Source: Aureococcus anophagefferens
Lineage: Eukaryota; Sar; Pelagophyceae; Pelagomonadales; Pelagomonadaceae
Direction of reading: 5' to 3'
Length of the DNA stretch: 64,000 nucleotides
Assembly (NCBI RefSeq): GCF_000186865.1
Contig: NW_008705583.1
Span: 326,101 to 390,100, forward strand
Part shown: positions 1-8,370 of the stretch, in pieces
Position numbering within the stretch: position 1 is the stretch's first letter
Layout: every line of letters begins with the position of its first letter
Made by a program: the position numbers and the translations under genes
Notes under the pieces: model-generated
What the model saw: the letters and a program-made list of their open reading frames with translations, nothing else
Told to the model about the DNA's origin: nothing
Database searches by the model: none

Positions 1-2
1 TC

Positions 3-710
3 GCGCCGCGGGTCTCGGGCCGCGTCCGCGACCGGTCGAAGCCGTCCGTGAGCCTCGGCCCCCGCGACCGCAACGGCGCCTACCCCTGCCCCGCGGGCTG
101 CCCGCGGACCTTCGCCCACGCGCCCGCGGCGGTGCAGCACGGCAAGTCGTGCAAGTACGGGGGCCCGCGGCCGCCGGGCGCGCCGCCGCACCCGGAGCGG
201 CGGCCGCCCGCGCCGCCGCCCGCGCCGCGGCCCCCGCGGCCGCCGCCGCGGCCCAAGGTGCGGCCCGCGGGCAACACGCGCGAGGCCTGCGTCGAGGGCC
301 TCTGCTACGACGTCAAGCAGCGTCTCGCTCCCGCCATCGCGGCGCTCGACGCGGCCGCCGCGCGCGACGACGACGGCGTCGCGCGGCTCGTCGACGCGCG
401 CTGGGCCGCGCTCCGGGGCCGCTACGCCGACACGCCCCTGGCCTGCGTCGCCCACACCGTGCGCCAGCTCGGCAAGTACTACGCGAAGCACGACCGCCGC
501 GTCGACCTCGACGGGCTCTGGAAATTGGGGCTCACGAAGTGGGAGAAGCTCCTCCACTCGCTCGCCGCGGGGCTGCTCAAGATGGCCGTCGAGACCGACA
601 ACCGCCTGGAGTTCATCTGCGACGTGCTCCTCTACGTCCTCGCCTGCTGGCGCGAGGCGCCCGCGCGGCGCCGCCGCTACGCGGAGCCGCGCCGCAAGCG
701 CGTCCGCTGA
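3..710 (+). CDS. Zinc-finger-like protein, 5' partial
   Basis: The reading frame is open from the left edge, so the true start lies outside the window; the first possible initiator inside is a GTG at 48, which is unlikely to be used. Near the N-terminus is one potential zinc-binding knuckle (C-x3-C, then H-x4-C) within the stretch YPCPAGCPRTFAHAP, resembling a degenerate C2H2 or C2HC finger. A long Pro/Arg-rich linker follows, then a helical domain of about 140 residues rich in Ala, Leu and aromatics. The tail is basic (RRRRYAEPRRKR), suggesting nuclear or nucleic-acid association. I do not recognise the C-terminal domain. Function is unknown; the zinc-finger reading is inference from cysteine and histidine spacing only. 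Confidence 0.6.
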   Translation, partial: APRVSGRVRDRSKPSVSLGPRDRNGAYPCPAGCPRTFAHAPAAVQHGKSCKYGGPRPPGAPPHPERRPPAPPPAPRPPRPPPRPKVRPAGNTREACVEGLCYDVKQRLAPAIAALDAAAARDDDGVARLVDARWAALRGRYADTPLACVAHTVRQLGKYYAKHDRRVDLDGLWKLGLTKWEKLLHSLAAGLLKMAVETDNRLEFICDVLLYVLACWREAPARRRRYAEPRRKRVR

Positions 711-800
711 AGTTCCCCCCCCGCGGCCGCGCGCCCGGGGGGGGGCGCCTCCCCCCCGCTGCTGCTCCTAAGCCCCATCGTCGTCCCGCGCTCCGGCGAC

Positions 801-893
801 GCCCGTTACTACGCCGCGTCGCCGTCGTCCGTGGCCATGGCCCCCGGCAACATCAGAGCGCCGTTACTACTACGCCTCGCCGTCGTCCGTGGC
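801..893. repeat. Tandem duplication copying the 3' end of the RWDD1-like gene
   Basis: Two near-identical copies of about 32 bp (roughly 803-835 and 862-893, period about 59) read CGTTACTACGCC...TCGTCCGTGG. The right copy contains the stop codon and last codons of the minus-strand gene at 870-1712; the left copy is a displaced duplicate of that gene end in the intergenic space. Confidence 0.7.
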
Positions 894-1712
894 GTCGTCG
901 TCGTCGTCCTCGAAGTCCAAATCGTCCAGGTCGTCGTCGTCGCCGCCGTCGAAGAGGTCCTCGTTCAGCGCGCCGTCGGCGGCCTCCGGCGGCGGCTCGG
1001 GCGCCTCCTTGGCGCTGCCCCGCAGGAAGAGCTGCTTGCCCGTGAGCTTGCGCTGGCCCTTGGCGTCGAGGACGACGGCCGCCGCGGTCTCGGCCTCGGC
1101 GGGCTCGCCGAGCACGTCGACGCGGAACGCGGCCCACCACGCGCCGAAGGACTCGGGCGTCACGGTCGTGCCGAGGCGCAGGCGCTCGAGGCGCCGCGCC
1201 TCGGCCTCCTCGTGCTCGCGGATCTTCCGCGCCTCGTCGCTCTCGGGCGCGGAGCTCGACTCGTAGACGACCGCCTTCTTCGTCTTCGCCCGCTTCTTCT
1301 CCTCGTCGCGCCGGAGCATGGCCGCGTACATGGACTCGTCGGCCTGGCCCGGCTCGTTGTGCTCCGCGAGCCACTCGCGGACCGCGCTCGCGACCTCGAA
1401 GACGACGACGCACCCGGGCTCGTGCTCCGCCGCGGACTCGGCGAGGAACACCTCGAGCTCCTTGCGCCGGTCGCTCGACAGGCCGGAGACGGACGCGATG
1501 CTCAGCGCGGGCCGCGACGCCGACGGGTAGTCCGCCGGGCAGTCGGCGCGCAGCACGCAGCTCACGTGGGCCTCCTCGTCCTCGGGCGCCAGGGTCAGCG
1601 CGTAGCAGCTGCCGGCGCCGCCGCTCTCGTCGGCGAAGTTCTCCATGAAGATGGCCTCCAAGGCCTCCGCCTCCATGGACCGCTCCTCGGCGTCGGCCTC
1701 GAAGTCGGCCAT
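870..1712 (-). CDS. RWD-domain protein, RWDD1/DFRP2-like
   Basis: A 280-residue protein. I chose ATG 1712 (MADFEADAEERSMEAEAL) because it begins just before the conserved RWD opening; the frame is open further upstream. Residues about 5-115 look like an RWD domain (EAEALEAIFMENF near the start, PADYPS in the middle, as in the domain's Y-P-x3-P region). A charged helical stretch (KKRAKTKKAVVYES, EARKIREHEEAEARRLERL) and a C-terminal acidic tail (DDDDLDDLDFEDDDDD) follow. This order matches RWDD1/Gir2 proteins, which bind DRG-family GTPases and act around GCN1/GCN2-dependent translation control. A GCN2 gene lies 8 kb away; no functional link can be claimed from position. Length is close to RWDD1 (about 240 residues). 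Confidence 0.75.
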   Translation of the reverse strand: MADFEADAEERSMEAEALEAIFMENFADESGGAGSCYALTLAPEDEEAHVSCVLRADCPADYPSASRPALSIASVSGLSSDRRKELEVFLAESAAEHEPGCVVVFEVASAVREWLAEHNEPGQADESMYAAMLRRDEEKKRAKTKKAVVYESSSAPESDEARKIREHEEAEARRLERLRLGTTVTPESFGAWWAAFRVDVLGEPAEAETAAAVVLDAKGQRKLTGKQLFLRGSAKEAPEPPPEAADGALNEDLFDGGDDDDLDDLDFEDDDDDATDDGEA

Positions 1713-1822
1713 GCTGCCCGCCGCTTCGGTGCTGTCTCGCCGCGCGCGTCGCGCCAGGCGAGCTAGTCGAGAGCGAGGGCAAGGAGGCTTCAACCGACGT
1801 CAAGTTGCAGCTCACACGCGCG
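1713..1822. promoter_or_regulatory. Short head-to-head promoter region
   Basis: The 110 bp between the start codons of the RWDD1-like gene (minus) and the glycosyltransferase gene (plus) must hold both 5' UTRs and both core promoters. No TATA-like box is obvious. The regulatory role follows from gene arrangement only. Confidence 0.35.
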
Positions 1823-2722
1823 ATGGTGGCCATTGCACGCTGCGCTGTCTATGTGCTGTATGCGCTCGTCGTTCGCGCGAATGCATTCGTCGCGCCGCTG
1901 CGACGCGCGCCGCCGCGACGCGCCTGCGTGCTCCGGTCGACTGGAGATGGGTTTCATGAGGCGGCGGACCTGCCTCCGCTCAGCACAAGCACAAACGATG
2001 CGACGATATCAATCATGATGATCACGCGAGCTCGGCCCTTGTTCCTCCGGGAAGCGCTGCGATCGATAGCGCGGCAGGACTACGCGCTCGACGCGGTCGA
2101 GGTGCTCGTCGTCGACGACTCGCCGCGCGACGACGGCGACGGCGTGCGCGAGTTCCTGCGGGGCACGCCCCTGGACGGGCGCCTGCGCTGGATCCGGTGC
2201 GACGAGCAACGGCGACTCGGCGCGAAGCGCAACGCGGCGGCGCGCCGCGCGCGCGGCGACGTCGTCGTCGTCTGGGACGACGACGACTACTTCGCGCCGG
2301 CGCGCCTGAAAACGCAGGCCGCGGCGCTCGCGGGCGGAACGTCCGCCGTGCTCCTTGGCGCCGACAAACCGGGCTGCTTCTTCTACTTCGACGCCGCGGA
2401 CGGCACGTTCCGCGAGTCGTCGGGGAGCTCCTTCGGGCAGCCGTGCTCCATGGCCTACGAGAGGCGCCTCTGGGGCGAGGCCGTCTACGGCGAGGACCTG
2501 GACGTCTTCGAGGACATGCACTTCTTCGAGGCGCTGCTGTTCGGCGGGGTGAAGGTGGGCACGGCGTACTGCCCGTGGGTCCGCACGAGGCACGCGGCCA
2601 ACGTCGTCCGCGACGCCCGGGGCGACGGCGACGAGGCAGTCGTCGACGCGGCGGTCGCCGCGGTGGCGTGCGACCTGCCCGACGCGACGCTGGCGTTTTT
2701 GCGGTCGCTGAAGGAGGGGTAA
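1823..2722 (+). CDS. Family 2 glycosyltransferase with plastid-type presequence
   Basis: A 299-residue protein starting at the first in-frame ATG (1823). Residues 1-25 are a hydrophobic signal peptide ending in VVRANAF, followed by the basic, Ser/Arg-rich VAPLRRAPPRRACVLRS; A-x-A-F then a transit-like segment is the bipartite plastid import signature of red-lineage algae. The catalytic region starts near residue 65 with ISIMMITRARP, then VEVLVVDDSPRDD (nucleotide-sugar Asp), RRLGAKRNAAARRA and DVVVVWDDDDYF (D-x-D metal site), all typical of GT-A fold GT2 enzymes. Substrate unknown. It could instead act in the secretory pathway if the presequence is a plain signal peptide. Convergent codon use with neighbours gives no sign of transfer. 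Confidence 0.75.
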   Translation: MVAIARCAVYVLYALVVRANAFVAPLRRAPPRRACVLRSTGDGFHEAADLPPLSTSTNDATISIMMITRARPLFLREALRSIARQDYALDAVEVLVVDDSPRDDGDGVREFLRGTPLDGRLRWIRCDEQRRLGAKRNAAARRARGDVVVVWDDDDYFAPARLKTQAAALAGGTSAVLLGADKPGCFFYFDAADGTFRESSGSSFGQPCSMAYERRLWGEAVYGEDLDVFEDMHFFEALLFGGVKVGTAYCPWVRTRHAANVVRDARGDGDEAVVDAAVAAVACDLPDATLAFLRSLKEG

Positions 2723-2876
2723 AGTTGCGGCGCTGGCGTTTATGCTGACCGCTCGCATCGGGGAATCGACGGGGATGTACGCAGGGCATGTTGATGTCAA
2801 CAACCTGAGCCCGAGTTGAGCGACTCTCGATCGACTCTCCGAGTCCCGCGCGGCGTTCGTCGCGGAGCGCGAGGTC

Positions 2877-4232
2877 ATGGCGGCGCTCGAGTACACGGAG
2901 ACCCCCCGCCTCGAGCGGGCCCTGACGAAGGAGGAGCTGCGCGCCATCGCGCGCGGCGTGCGCGAGGTCGCGGAGCCGACGCCCCGGTCCATCCGCCGGC
3001 GGGCCTGCGAGCTCCTGGGGCGGGAGCCCGGCGCCCTCGACGGCCTCAAGGAGGCCGTCAAGGCCGCCGCCGTCGCGGAGCAGGAGCGGTACACGTCGGC
3101 GTCGGCCGAGCGGCGGGAGACCTTCGCGTCGGCGTTCTACGCGGACGACGTCAACGGCGAGAAGCGCAAGGGCAAGTTCTCGAGCGCGGAATCCGTCGCG
3201 GTCTGCGCGGCCGCCGAGGCCGTCGCCGCGTCGCGCAACCTCACGGTCGAGGCCCTCGTGAGCACCAAGGCCGCCTGGCGCGGCGCCGTCGGGGAGAAGC
3301 GGTCGAACCCCTGGAAGGAGATCGCCGCGCAGTTCCCGCTCCGGAGCGAGAATTCGCTCTACGGCCACGTGAAGCGCCAGCGCCACGCCTACGCGAACCG
3401 CCAGGGCCCCGACAAGCGCTGGAGCGGCGAGGATTCGAACCTCCTGCGCGAGCTCTTCGAGCGGCACGGGCCCGACTGGACGGCCATCGGCGTCGAACTC
3501 AAGCGGACGCCCGCGGCGTGCCGCGACCGCTACCGCACGCTCTACGGCGAGCCGAGCGCCCCGGCGCCGGCGGGCGGTGCCCGCACCATCGTCGTCAAGG
3601 AGGCCTGGACCGACGCCGAGCTGACCGCGCTCGTCGAGGCCCACGTCGACGGCACGCCCATTTTGGAGATCGACGACCCGGCGCGCGTGTCGTTCACGGC
3701 GGTGGCCGCGCTCGTGGGCACGCGGAGCCGCCAGCAGTGCCGCAAGAAGTGGGACTCGCTCAAGCGCCGGAACCACCGGGGGGAGCTGCTGCGCGATCCG
3801 GACATGGCGCTCGAGCTCTGCGAGCAGATCCAGCTCAAGCACGCGACGGACGAGAGCGACGTCGTCTGGACGCTCCTCGGCTGGGACCACCCGGGCGCCT
3901 GCACGTCGGCGGCGCGTCAGTGCTGGGAGCGCCTGCGGAAGCGCCACCCGGAGCTGCCCTTCGCCGAGGCCCTCGACGTCATCACGGAGGAGCTCCGCGA
4001 CGAAGTCCACGACATCATGCTCGCGGACGAGGCCCTCCAAGCGCGCCGCGCGCGCGTCGCCGCGGCGGCGGAGCGCGCGCGCGTCGCCGTGGCGCCGTCG
4101 GACTCGGAGGACGAGTCCTCGTCGTCGTCGTCGTCGTCGTCGGACGACGACGACGACGCGGACGGCGCCGTGTCCAAGGCCGCGTCGGAGTCGTCCTCCG
4201 AGTCCGAGTCGTCCGACTCCGACTCCGACTGA
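2877..4232 (+). CDS. Myb/SANT DNA-binding protein, REB1/TTF1/DMTF1-like
   Basis: A 451-residue nuclear-type protein. Around residues 140-185 a first Myb-like unit (NPWKEIAAQFPLRSENSLYGHVKR) is followed at about 180-225 by a clear Myb repeat (KRWSGEDSNLLRELFERHGP, DWTAIGVELKRTPAACRDRY) and a third unit at about 240-300 (EAWTDAELTALVEAHVDG, RQQCRKKWDSL). Tandem Myb units separated this way occur in Reb1/TTF-I termination factors and DMTF1. The C-terminus is a long Ser/Asp/Glu tract (SSSSSSSSSDDDDDAD, then SESESSDSDSD). The start ATG at 2877 has no competing upstream ATG close by. A role in rDNA transcription termination is plausible but inferred. Its last codons are duplicated immediately downstream. 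Confidence 0.8.
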   Translation: MAALEYTETPRLERALTKEELRAIARGVREVAEPTPRSIRRRACELLGREPGALDGLKEAVKAAAVAEQERYTSASAERRETFASAFYADDVNGEKRKGKFSSAESVAVCAAAEAVAASRNLTVEALVSTKAAWRGAVGEKRSNPWKEIAAQFPLRSENSLYGHVKRQRHAYANRQGPDKRWSGEDSNLLRELFERHGPDWTAIGVELKRTPAACRDRYRTLYGEPSAPAPAGGARTIVVKEAWTDAELTALVEAHVDGTPILEIDDPARVSFTAVAALVGTRSRQQCRKKWDSLKRRNHRGELLRDPDMALELCEQIQLKHATDESDVVWTLLGWDHPGACTSAARQCWERLRKRHPELPFAEALDVITEELRDEVHDIMLADEALQARRARVAAAAERARVAVAPSDSEDESSSSSSSSSDDDDDADGAVSKAASESSSESESSDSDSD

Positions 4233-4371
4233 GCGGGGCGCGTCGTCTCCGAGCCCTCGTTTTTAATATCTACACTACAACGTCGCCTCGTCGTCCGACT
4301 CCGACTCCGACTGAGCGCGCCGTCTCCGGGCCCTAGGTTTTATACACTACAACGTCGCCTCGTCGTCGGGC
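4211..4371. repeat. 82-bp tandem duplication spanning two convergent 3' ends
   Basis: Copy 1 begins at 4211 and copy 2 at 4293, both starting GTCCGACTCCGACTCCGACT. Each copy holds the last Ser-Asp codons and stop of the Myb gene, a T-rich spacer (TTTTTAATATCTACACTACA in copy 1), and the stop plus last codons of the opposite S1-domain gene. The real Myb end is in copy 1 and the real S1 gene end in copy 2, so the duplication lies exactly across the junction. Confidence 0.85.
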
Positions 4372-5582
4372 GGCGGCGCGCCGGGCTTGGGCTTGAAGAC
4401 CTTGGCCCAGAAGGGGTTCGTGAACGTGCCCTTCTTCTTCCGGCCCTTGAGGAGCTTGACGTCCGTGAGCGAGCCGGCCTCGAAGATGACGTCGCGCATG
4501 AGGAGCTCGAACTCCTCGGACCGCTGCGCGACCTTGGCCTCCTTGTCGAGGCTGAACGCGGACTGGAGGCTCAGCGGCGTCGGCGCCGCGGGCTTGTCGG
4601 CCGCGACCTTCTTCTCGACCTTCTTCTCGACCTTCTTCTTCTTCGCCTTCTTCGCCTTGGTCCGCGCCGCGCGCGCCTCGACGAGGCCGTCGAGGTCGTC
4701 GAGGCTCAGCGACGCCGCGAGGTCGAGGAGGCCCTCGGCGCCGGACCGCGGCGCCTCCAACGCGGCCTCGATGGACGCCTCGATGGCCTCGTAGCCCGGC
4801 TCGAGGCGCTTCGTCGACACGGACACGCGGCCGCCCTTGGCGCCGTCGACGTTGACGACGGCGACCTCGACGCGCGAGCCCAGGGGCACGGCCGCGGCGA
4901 CGTCGTCGACGCGGCCCGACGAGATCTCGGAGATGTGGAGCAGCGCCGTGCGCGGGCTCGCGCCGTCGCCGAGGTGCGACGACCGGGGGCTCCAGGCGTC
5001 GAGCGCGATCATCGCGCCGTACCCGCGGACCGCGACGCACGTCCCGGCGACGACGTCGCCGGCCTTGACCGTCTTGGCCGCGAACTCCTTCTTCTTGGGC
5101 CTGCCGCCCGGGGGCCTCGCGCCCTTGGGCGCCGGCTTCTTCGGCGCCGGCTTCTTGGCCTCGGGCTTCTTCGGCGCGGCCTTCTTACCCTCGGGCTTCT
5201 TCGGCGCGGGCTTCTTCGCCTTGGGCGGCGCCGGCGCGGCCTTGGGCGCCGCCGGTGGCGCCTCGGCCTGCGGCGCGGCGGCCCCCGACTCGACGGCCCC
5301 GATTCGTCGCTCCAGCGAACCCATCTTGCGCTTCATGCGCGCGTCGTTCGTCTTCTCCGCGAGCTCCGCGACCTTCGTTCTGATCTCATCCGCAGTCGCC
5401 TGGCTCTCGCCGGCCTCGAGCCGCGCCACGCTGTCTTCGAGACGTTTGACGCGCGAAGGCCGCGCTTTCTTCGGTTCTAGCGTGGCCGCGAGCAGCACGG
5501 TCTGGCGCGAGTGGATCGGTCGGCCAGTGAACGCAGCGCATTGCGCTAGGCCGAGCGCGAGGAGCCCGAACGACGCCCACAT
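4347..5582 (-). CDS. Plastid-targeted S1-domain RNA-binding protein
   Basis: A 411-residue protein from ATG 5582 (MWASFGLLALGLAQCAAF). The frame continues open upstream without a better ATG. Residues 1-18 are a signal peptide and the CAAF junction followed by TGRPIHSRQTVLLAATLEP is a classic stramenopile plastid presequence. A short coiled-coil-like segment (KRLEDSVARLEAGESQATAD) precedes a Lys/Ala/Pro-rich linker at about 105-160 with repeated APKKPE units. An S1/OB-fold domain follows at about 170-260: VKAGDVVAGTCVAVRGYGAM, ALLHISEIS, VEVAVVNVDGAKGGRVSVST. The C-terminus has a Lys-rich segment (KKAKKKKVEKKVEKK) and ends GTFTNPFWAKVFKPKPG. It probably binds plastid RNA or ribosomes (S1/PSRP-like). 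The KP-rich linker is prone to slippage. Confidence 0.8.
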   Translation of the reverse strand: MWASFGLLALGLAQCAAFTGRPIHSRQTVLLAATLEPKKARPSRVKRLEDSVARLEAGESQATADEIRTKVAELAEKTNDARMKRKMGSLERRIGAVESGAAAPQAEAPPAAPKAAPAPPKAKKPAPKKPEGKKAAPKKPEAKKPAPKKPAPKGARPPGGRPKKKEFAAKTVKAGDVVAGTCVAVRGYGAMIALDAWSPRSSHLGDGASPRTALLHISEISSGRVDDVAAAVPLGSRVEVAVVNVDGAKGGRVSVSTKRLEPGYEAIEASIEAALEAPRSGAEGLLDLAASLSLDDLDGLVEARAARTKAKKAKKKKVEKKVEKKVAADKPAAPTPLSLQSAFSLDKEAKVAQRSEEFELLMRDVIFEAGSLTDVKLLKGRKKKGTFTNPFWAKVFKPKPGAPPPDDEATL

Positions 5583-5943
5583 CGCGCGTTGACGGAGCGG
5601 CCGAAGGCGGCAGCGATGACGGGCCGCTGAGGGCGTAGCACTAGGCGCGTCGCTCGGATTTGAGCTAGGCGATTTGCAGTCGGAGCTGAGCGGGCGTCGA
5701 CGACGGGGCTGGCGGACGGACTCGGGCCTCAAGATGACGAGGTTGGACTCTGTGCTGGCGCTCGCCGGGGCAAAGAGCGCGGAGATGCCAGCAAGTGTAG
5801 CGCCGCCCGGTCGACCGCCCTGGAGGACTCGGGGCACATCGTCGAGCTTACGCGCGGGTGTCACAGGGGGCGGGCGGCGGCGCGGGTAGGGCGCGCGGCC
5901 GGGGCGCCGGCATCTTCTTCTTCTTCTTCCTCGCGGCCGCGCT
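5583..5943. other. Intergenic stretch upstream of the S1-domain gene
   Basis: This 361-bp stretch between two minus-strand genes contains the presumed promoter of the S1-domain gene and the 3' UTR of the ankyrin gene. Short (TTC)n runs occur near 5913-5930. I see no convincing gene. Confidence 0.4.
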
Positions 5944-6558
5944 TCACTGGCGCGCCGCGATGTACTTCGAGTAGGATCCCGAGGCGGCGACGCCGTCGAG
6001 GAGCTTGCAGAGCGCCTTGCCGCCCTCGCGGAGGCCCGGGATGTCCATGCCCTTCTCGACGCAGCGCGCGACGTACGCCGGGTCGCCGGACTCGAGGAGC
6101 GACTGGCGGCGGTGCGCGGCCTCGCGCGGCGTGAGGCCGTCGGCGTCCTTGGCGGCGAAGAAGGCGCCGCGGCTCAGCAGGTAGTCGGCGACCTCGGGGC
6201 GGCCCCAGGTCACGGCGACGTGGAGCGGCGCGTCGCCGTCGCCGTTCTTCTTGTCGAGGTCGCAGCCGAGGTCGTCGACGAGGTACGCGAGCGTCGTGTC
6301 GACGTGCGCGTTCATCGCCGCGCCGTGGAGCGGGATGGCCTTGTTCCAGCCGCGCGGCAGCGCGGCCTTGCGGCCGCCCTCGTCGACGGACGTCTGGGAC
6401 GCGAGCTTCTTGAGCGCCGCGAGGCCGTCGGCGCCGCGGCTGCCGAGGTAGTCGGCGGTCTTGTAGGTCTTCTCGAGCGCCTCCTGGTTGGTTGTTTTGG
6501 CGGACGAGGACAGGCCCATCGAGGCGCCGAGGTTGAACCAGTTGCGAAGAACATCCAT
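5944..6558 (-). CDS. Ankyrin-repeat protein
   Basis: A 204-residue protein starting at ATG 6558 (MDVLRNWFNLGASMG). Ankyrin repeats are visible from about residue 70: PLHGAAMNAHVDTTLAYLVD, then DGDAPLHVAVTWGRPEVADY followed by LLSRGAFFAAKDADGLTPRE, matching the G-x-TPLHxAA...VxxLLxxGA consensus. The N-terminal 65 residues are helical and unlike a repeat; the C-terminus (EGGKALCKLLDGVAASGSYS) is unassigned. It probably serves as a cytosolic protein-binding scaffold; partner unknown. Ankyrin proteins are abundant in algal genomes and no specific orthology is suggested. The gene is head-to-head with the ABA4-like gene across 262 bp. Confidence 0.75.
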   Translation of the reverse strand: MDVLRNWFNLGASMGLSSSAKTTNQEALEKTYKTADYLGSRGADGLAALKKLASQTSVDEGGRKAALPRGWNKAIPLHGAAMNAHVDTTLAYLVDDLGCDLDKKNGDGDAPLHVAVTWGRPEVADYLLSRGAFFAAKDADGLTPREAAHRRQSLLESGDPAYVARCVEKGMDIPGLREGGKALCKLLDGVAASGSYSKYIAARQ

Positions 6559-6820
6559 GGCGCGGATCTGCTTGTGTATCTGGTACCTGCGAGGATTGAT
6601 CTCTCAAGTCGGTCGCACCGCTGCTTTTCGGTCTGCGAGTCGGTGCGAATTGTTGCGGACGATACGACGCAGTTGCGAGGAGGTTTTTGCGGCGGTGGCG
6701 GCGCGCAGTCTATTTTTGGCAGCTAGGATCGAGAGATGCCAGAGCTGAGAGCCGTGCTCTCAGAACAGAAGCGACTGCACATCTGCTGCACCTTCACCCT
6801 GCTGCTAGTTGCAGCACGCG

Positions 6821-7504
6821 ATGGCGGCGTCAAACGTGGCGTTTGCGCGCTCGATGGCGCGCTTCGTGTTGCTGCTGAGCTTATCGATCGACGCGTTCCA
6901 CTTGCCATCGCCGAGAACCGCGGCAATTCGTCCGCTTCAGCAGCACTCGCAGCATCGCAACACGCAGCGCTCCCCGCGCCGCAACCCGTTCGCTCTCCGC
7001 TCCACCCTCGCCGACACGGTCATCAGCGCCGGCGTTTCAATCGATACCTTCCTGCCGCAGTTCTTCTGGCTCCCGATGATCGCGTTCCCGCGCGCGGAGC
7101 TCACGAAGCGCGTCAACGGAAATCTGCTGCCCGTGCTCGCGTGCTCGCTCGTGCACGCCGTCGTCGTCCTTCTCGCCGCGACGGACGACTTCCCCCGGGG
7201 CATCGAGCCCATCTTCATCTTCGCGGACGTCTTCGACCCGACGAAGTCGCAGCTCGAGGGCATGCGGCGGCTCTTCGAGGTGCCGAACTTCGTCGCCGAG
7301 GAGTGGCCGCACGTTTTGGTCTGGGACCTCTTCGTCGGGCGCCTGATCTGGCTCGACGGCGTCAACCGAAACATCGTCTGCTGGCACTCGCTCCTGCTGA
7401 CGAACTTCATCGGCCCGCCGGGGCTCCTGCTCCACGCGGCGACGTCCGCGCTCTCGGGCAAGGGCCTCCCGACGCTCGGGGGCGCCGCCGAGGACGCGAG
7501 CTAA
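6821..7504 (+). CDS. ABA4-like (DUF4281) plastid membrane protein
   Basis: A 227-residue protein from ATG 6821; ATG 6854 (MARFVLLLSLSIDAFHLPS) is an equally good start and places the signal peptide at the N-terminus. The DAF junction plus a Ser/Arg/Gln-rich segment is a plastid presequence. The mature part has about four membrane segments: DTFLPQFFWLPMIAFP, LLPVLACSLVHAVVVLLAA, and the diagnostic block VLVWDLFVGRLIWLDGVNRN followed by SLLLTNFIGPPGLLLHAA. The DLFVGR-x-IWLDG and FGP-G-LLH pattern is that of ABA4/DUF4281 proteins, required for neoxanthin formation in plants. In an alga with fucoxanthin-type pigments a carotenoid role is likely but inferred; enzymatic activity of the family is still debated. 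Confidence 0.8.
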   Translation: MAASNVAFARSMARFVLLLSLSIDAFHLPSPRTAAIRPLQQHSQHRNTQRSPRRNPFALRSTLADTVISAGVSIDTFLPQFFWLPMIAFPRAELTKRVNGNLLPVLACSLVHAVVVLLAATDDFPRGIEPIFIFADVFDPTKSQLEGMRRLFEVPNFVAEEWPHVLVWDLFVGRLIWLDGVNRNIVCWHSLLLTNFIGPPGLLLHAATSALSGKGLPTLGGAAEDAS

Positions 7505-7628
7505 CGTAGGACGTGGCCCCGGTGCCTTCGCCAGAGGACGAGTCGCGCAGGGCGCGAACCACGGGCCGCTGGGCACCCCGGGAGCCCCGGCGGCCGTGCG
7601 GACGTTTTACCGAAAAAAAGCGGCGCCC

Positions 7629-8337
7629 TCAGAGGAAGTCCCGGAGGACCATGGCGAACTGGATGCCGCCGAGCGCGCAGGCCGTCGCCTGCGTGTAGTC
7701 GTAGAACTTGGCGTCCGCGGCGAGGGCGCCGGGGCTCTTGGCCAGGGCGTCGTAGGCGACGTAGAGCCCCCAGGGCGCGAGGAGGTTGAGCGCGAGGATC
7801 TCGGGCCCCGTCGCGAAGAGGCACGCGGTCGCGGCGGGCACGACGAGGAGCGGCACGGCGGCGTAGGCCTTCTTGATGCCCGCGGCGCCGAGGTGGATGG
7901 CGAGCGTGCGGCGCTTGTGCTTGTCGTCGGCGGGCGCGTCGCGGACGTTGGCGCAGAAGTTCGCGAGCGGGCGGAGCAGCGCGCAGCCGAGCGACGCGAG
8001 CGCGTACGACGGCTCGAGCGGGTCCCGGTGGAGCGTCAGCGCGAGGATGCCGTTGACGCAGAGCACCCAGCACAGTATGACGAACTCGCCCAGGGCCCGG
8101 TGCTTGAGCGCGACGGGCGGCGTCGAGTAGACGCCCAGGAGGAGGATGCTCAGGCCGACGAGCGCGAACGGCAGCGGGTCCATGTTCCCGGGCGCGCGCT
8201 CGATGTGGCGGATGATGTCGAGGCCCGTCGCGACCATGACCGCCGCGCCCGCGCCCGCCTGCGCGGAGGCGTCGCCGCCGCGCGCGGCCGCCGCCGCGGG
8301 CCGCGCGAAGCCCGCCGGCGCCACGGGGCTCTTCGGC

Positions 8338-8370
<33 letters not shown>

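Noticed and set aside
3425..3445. GGATTCGAACCTCC, resembling a tRNA T-arm
   Set aside because: It lies inside the Myb gene coding sequence and no acceptor or anticodon stems pair around it.
5101..5230. Repeated CTTCTTCGGCGC units as a possible CRISPR-like or satellite array
   Set aside because: They encode the Ala-Pro-Lys-Lys linker of the S1-domain protein in frame; ordinary low-complexity coding sequence.
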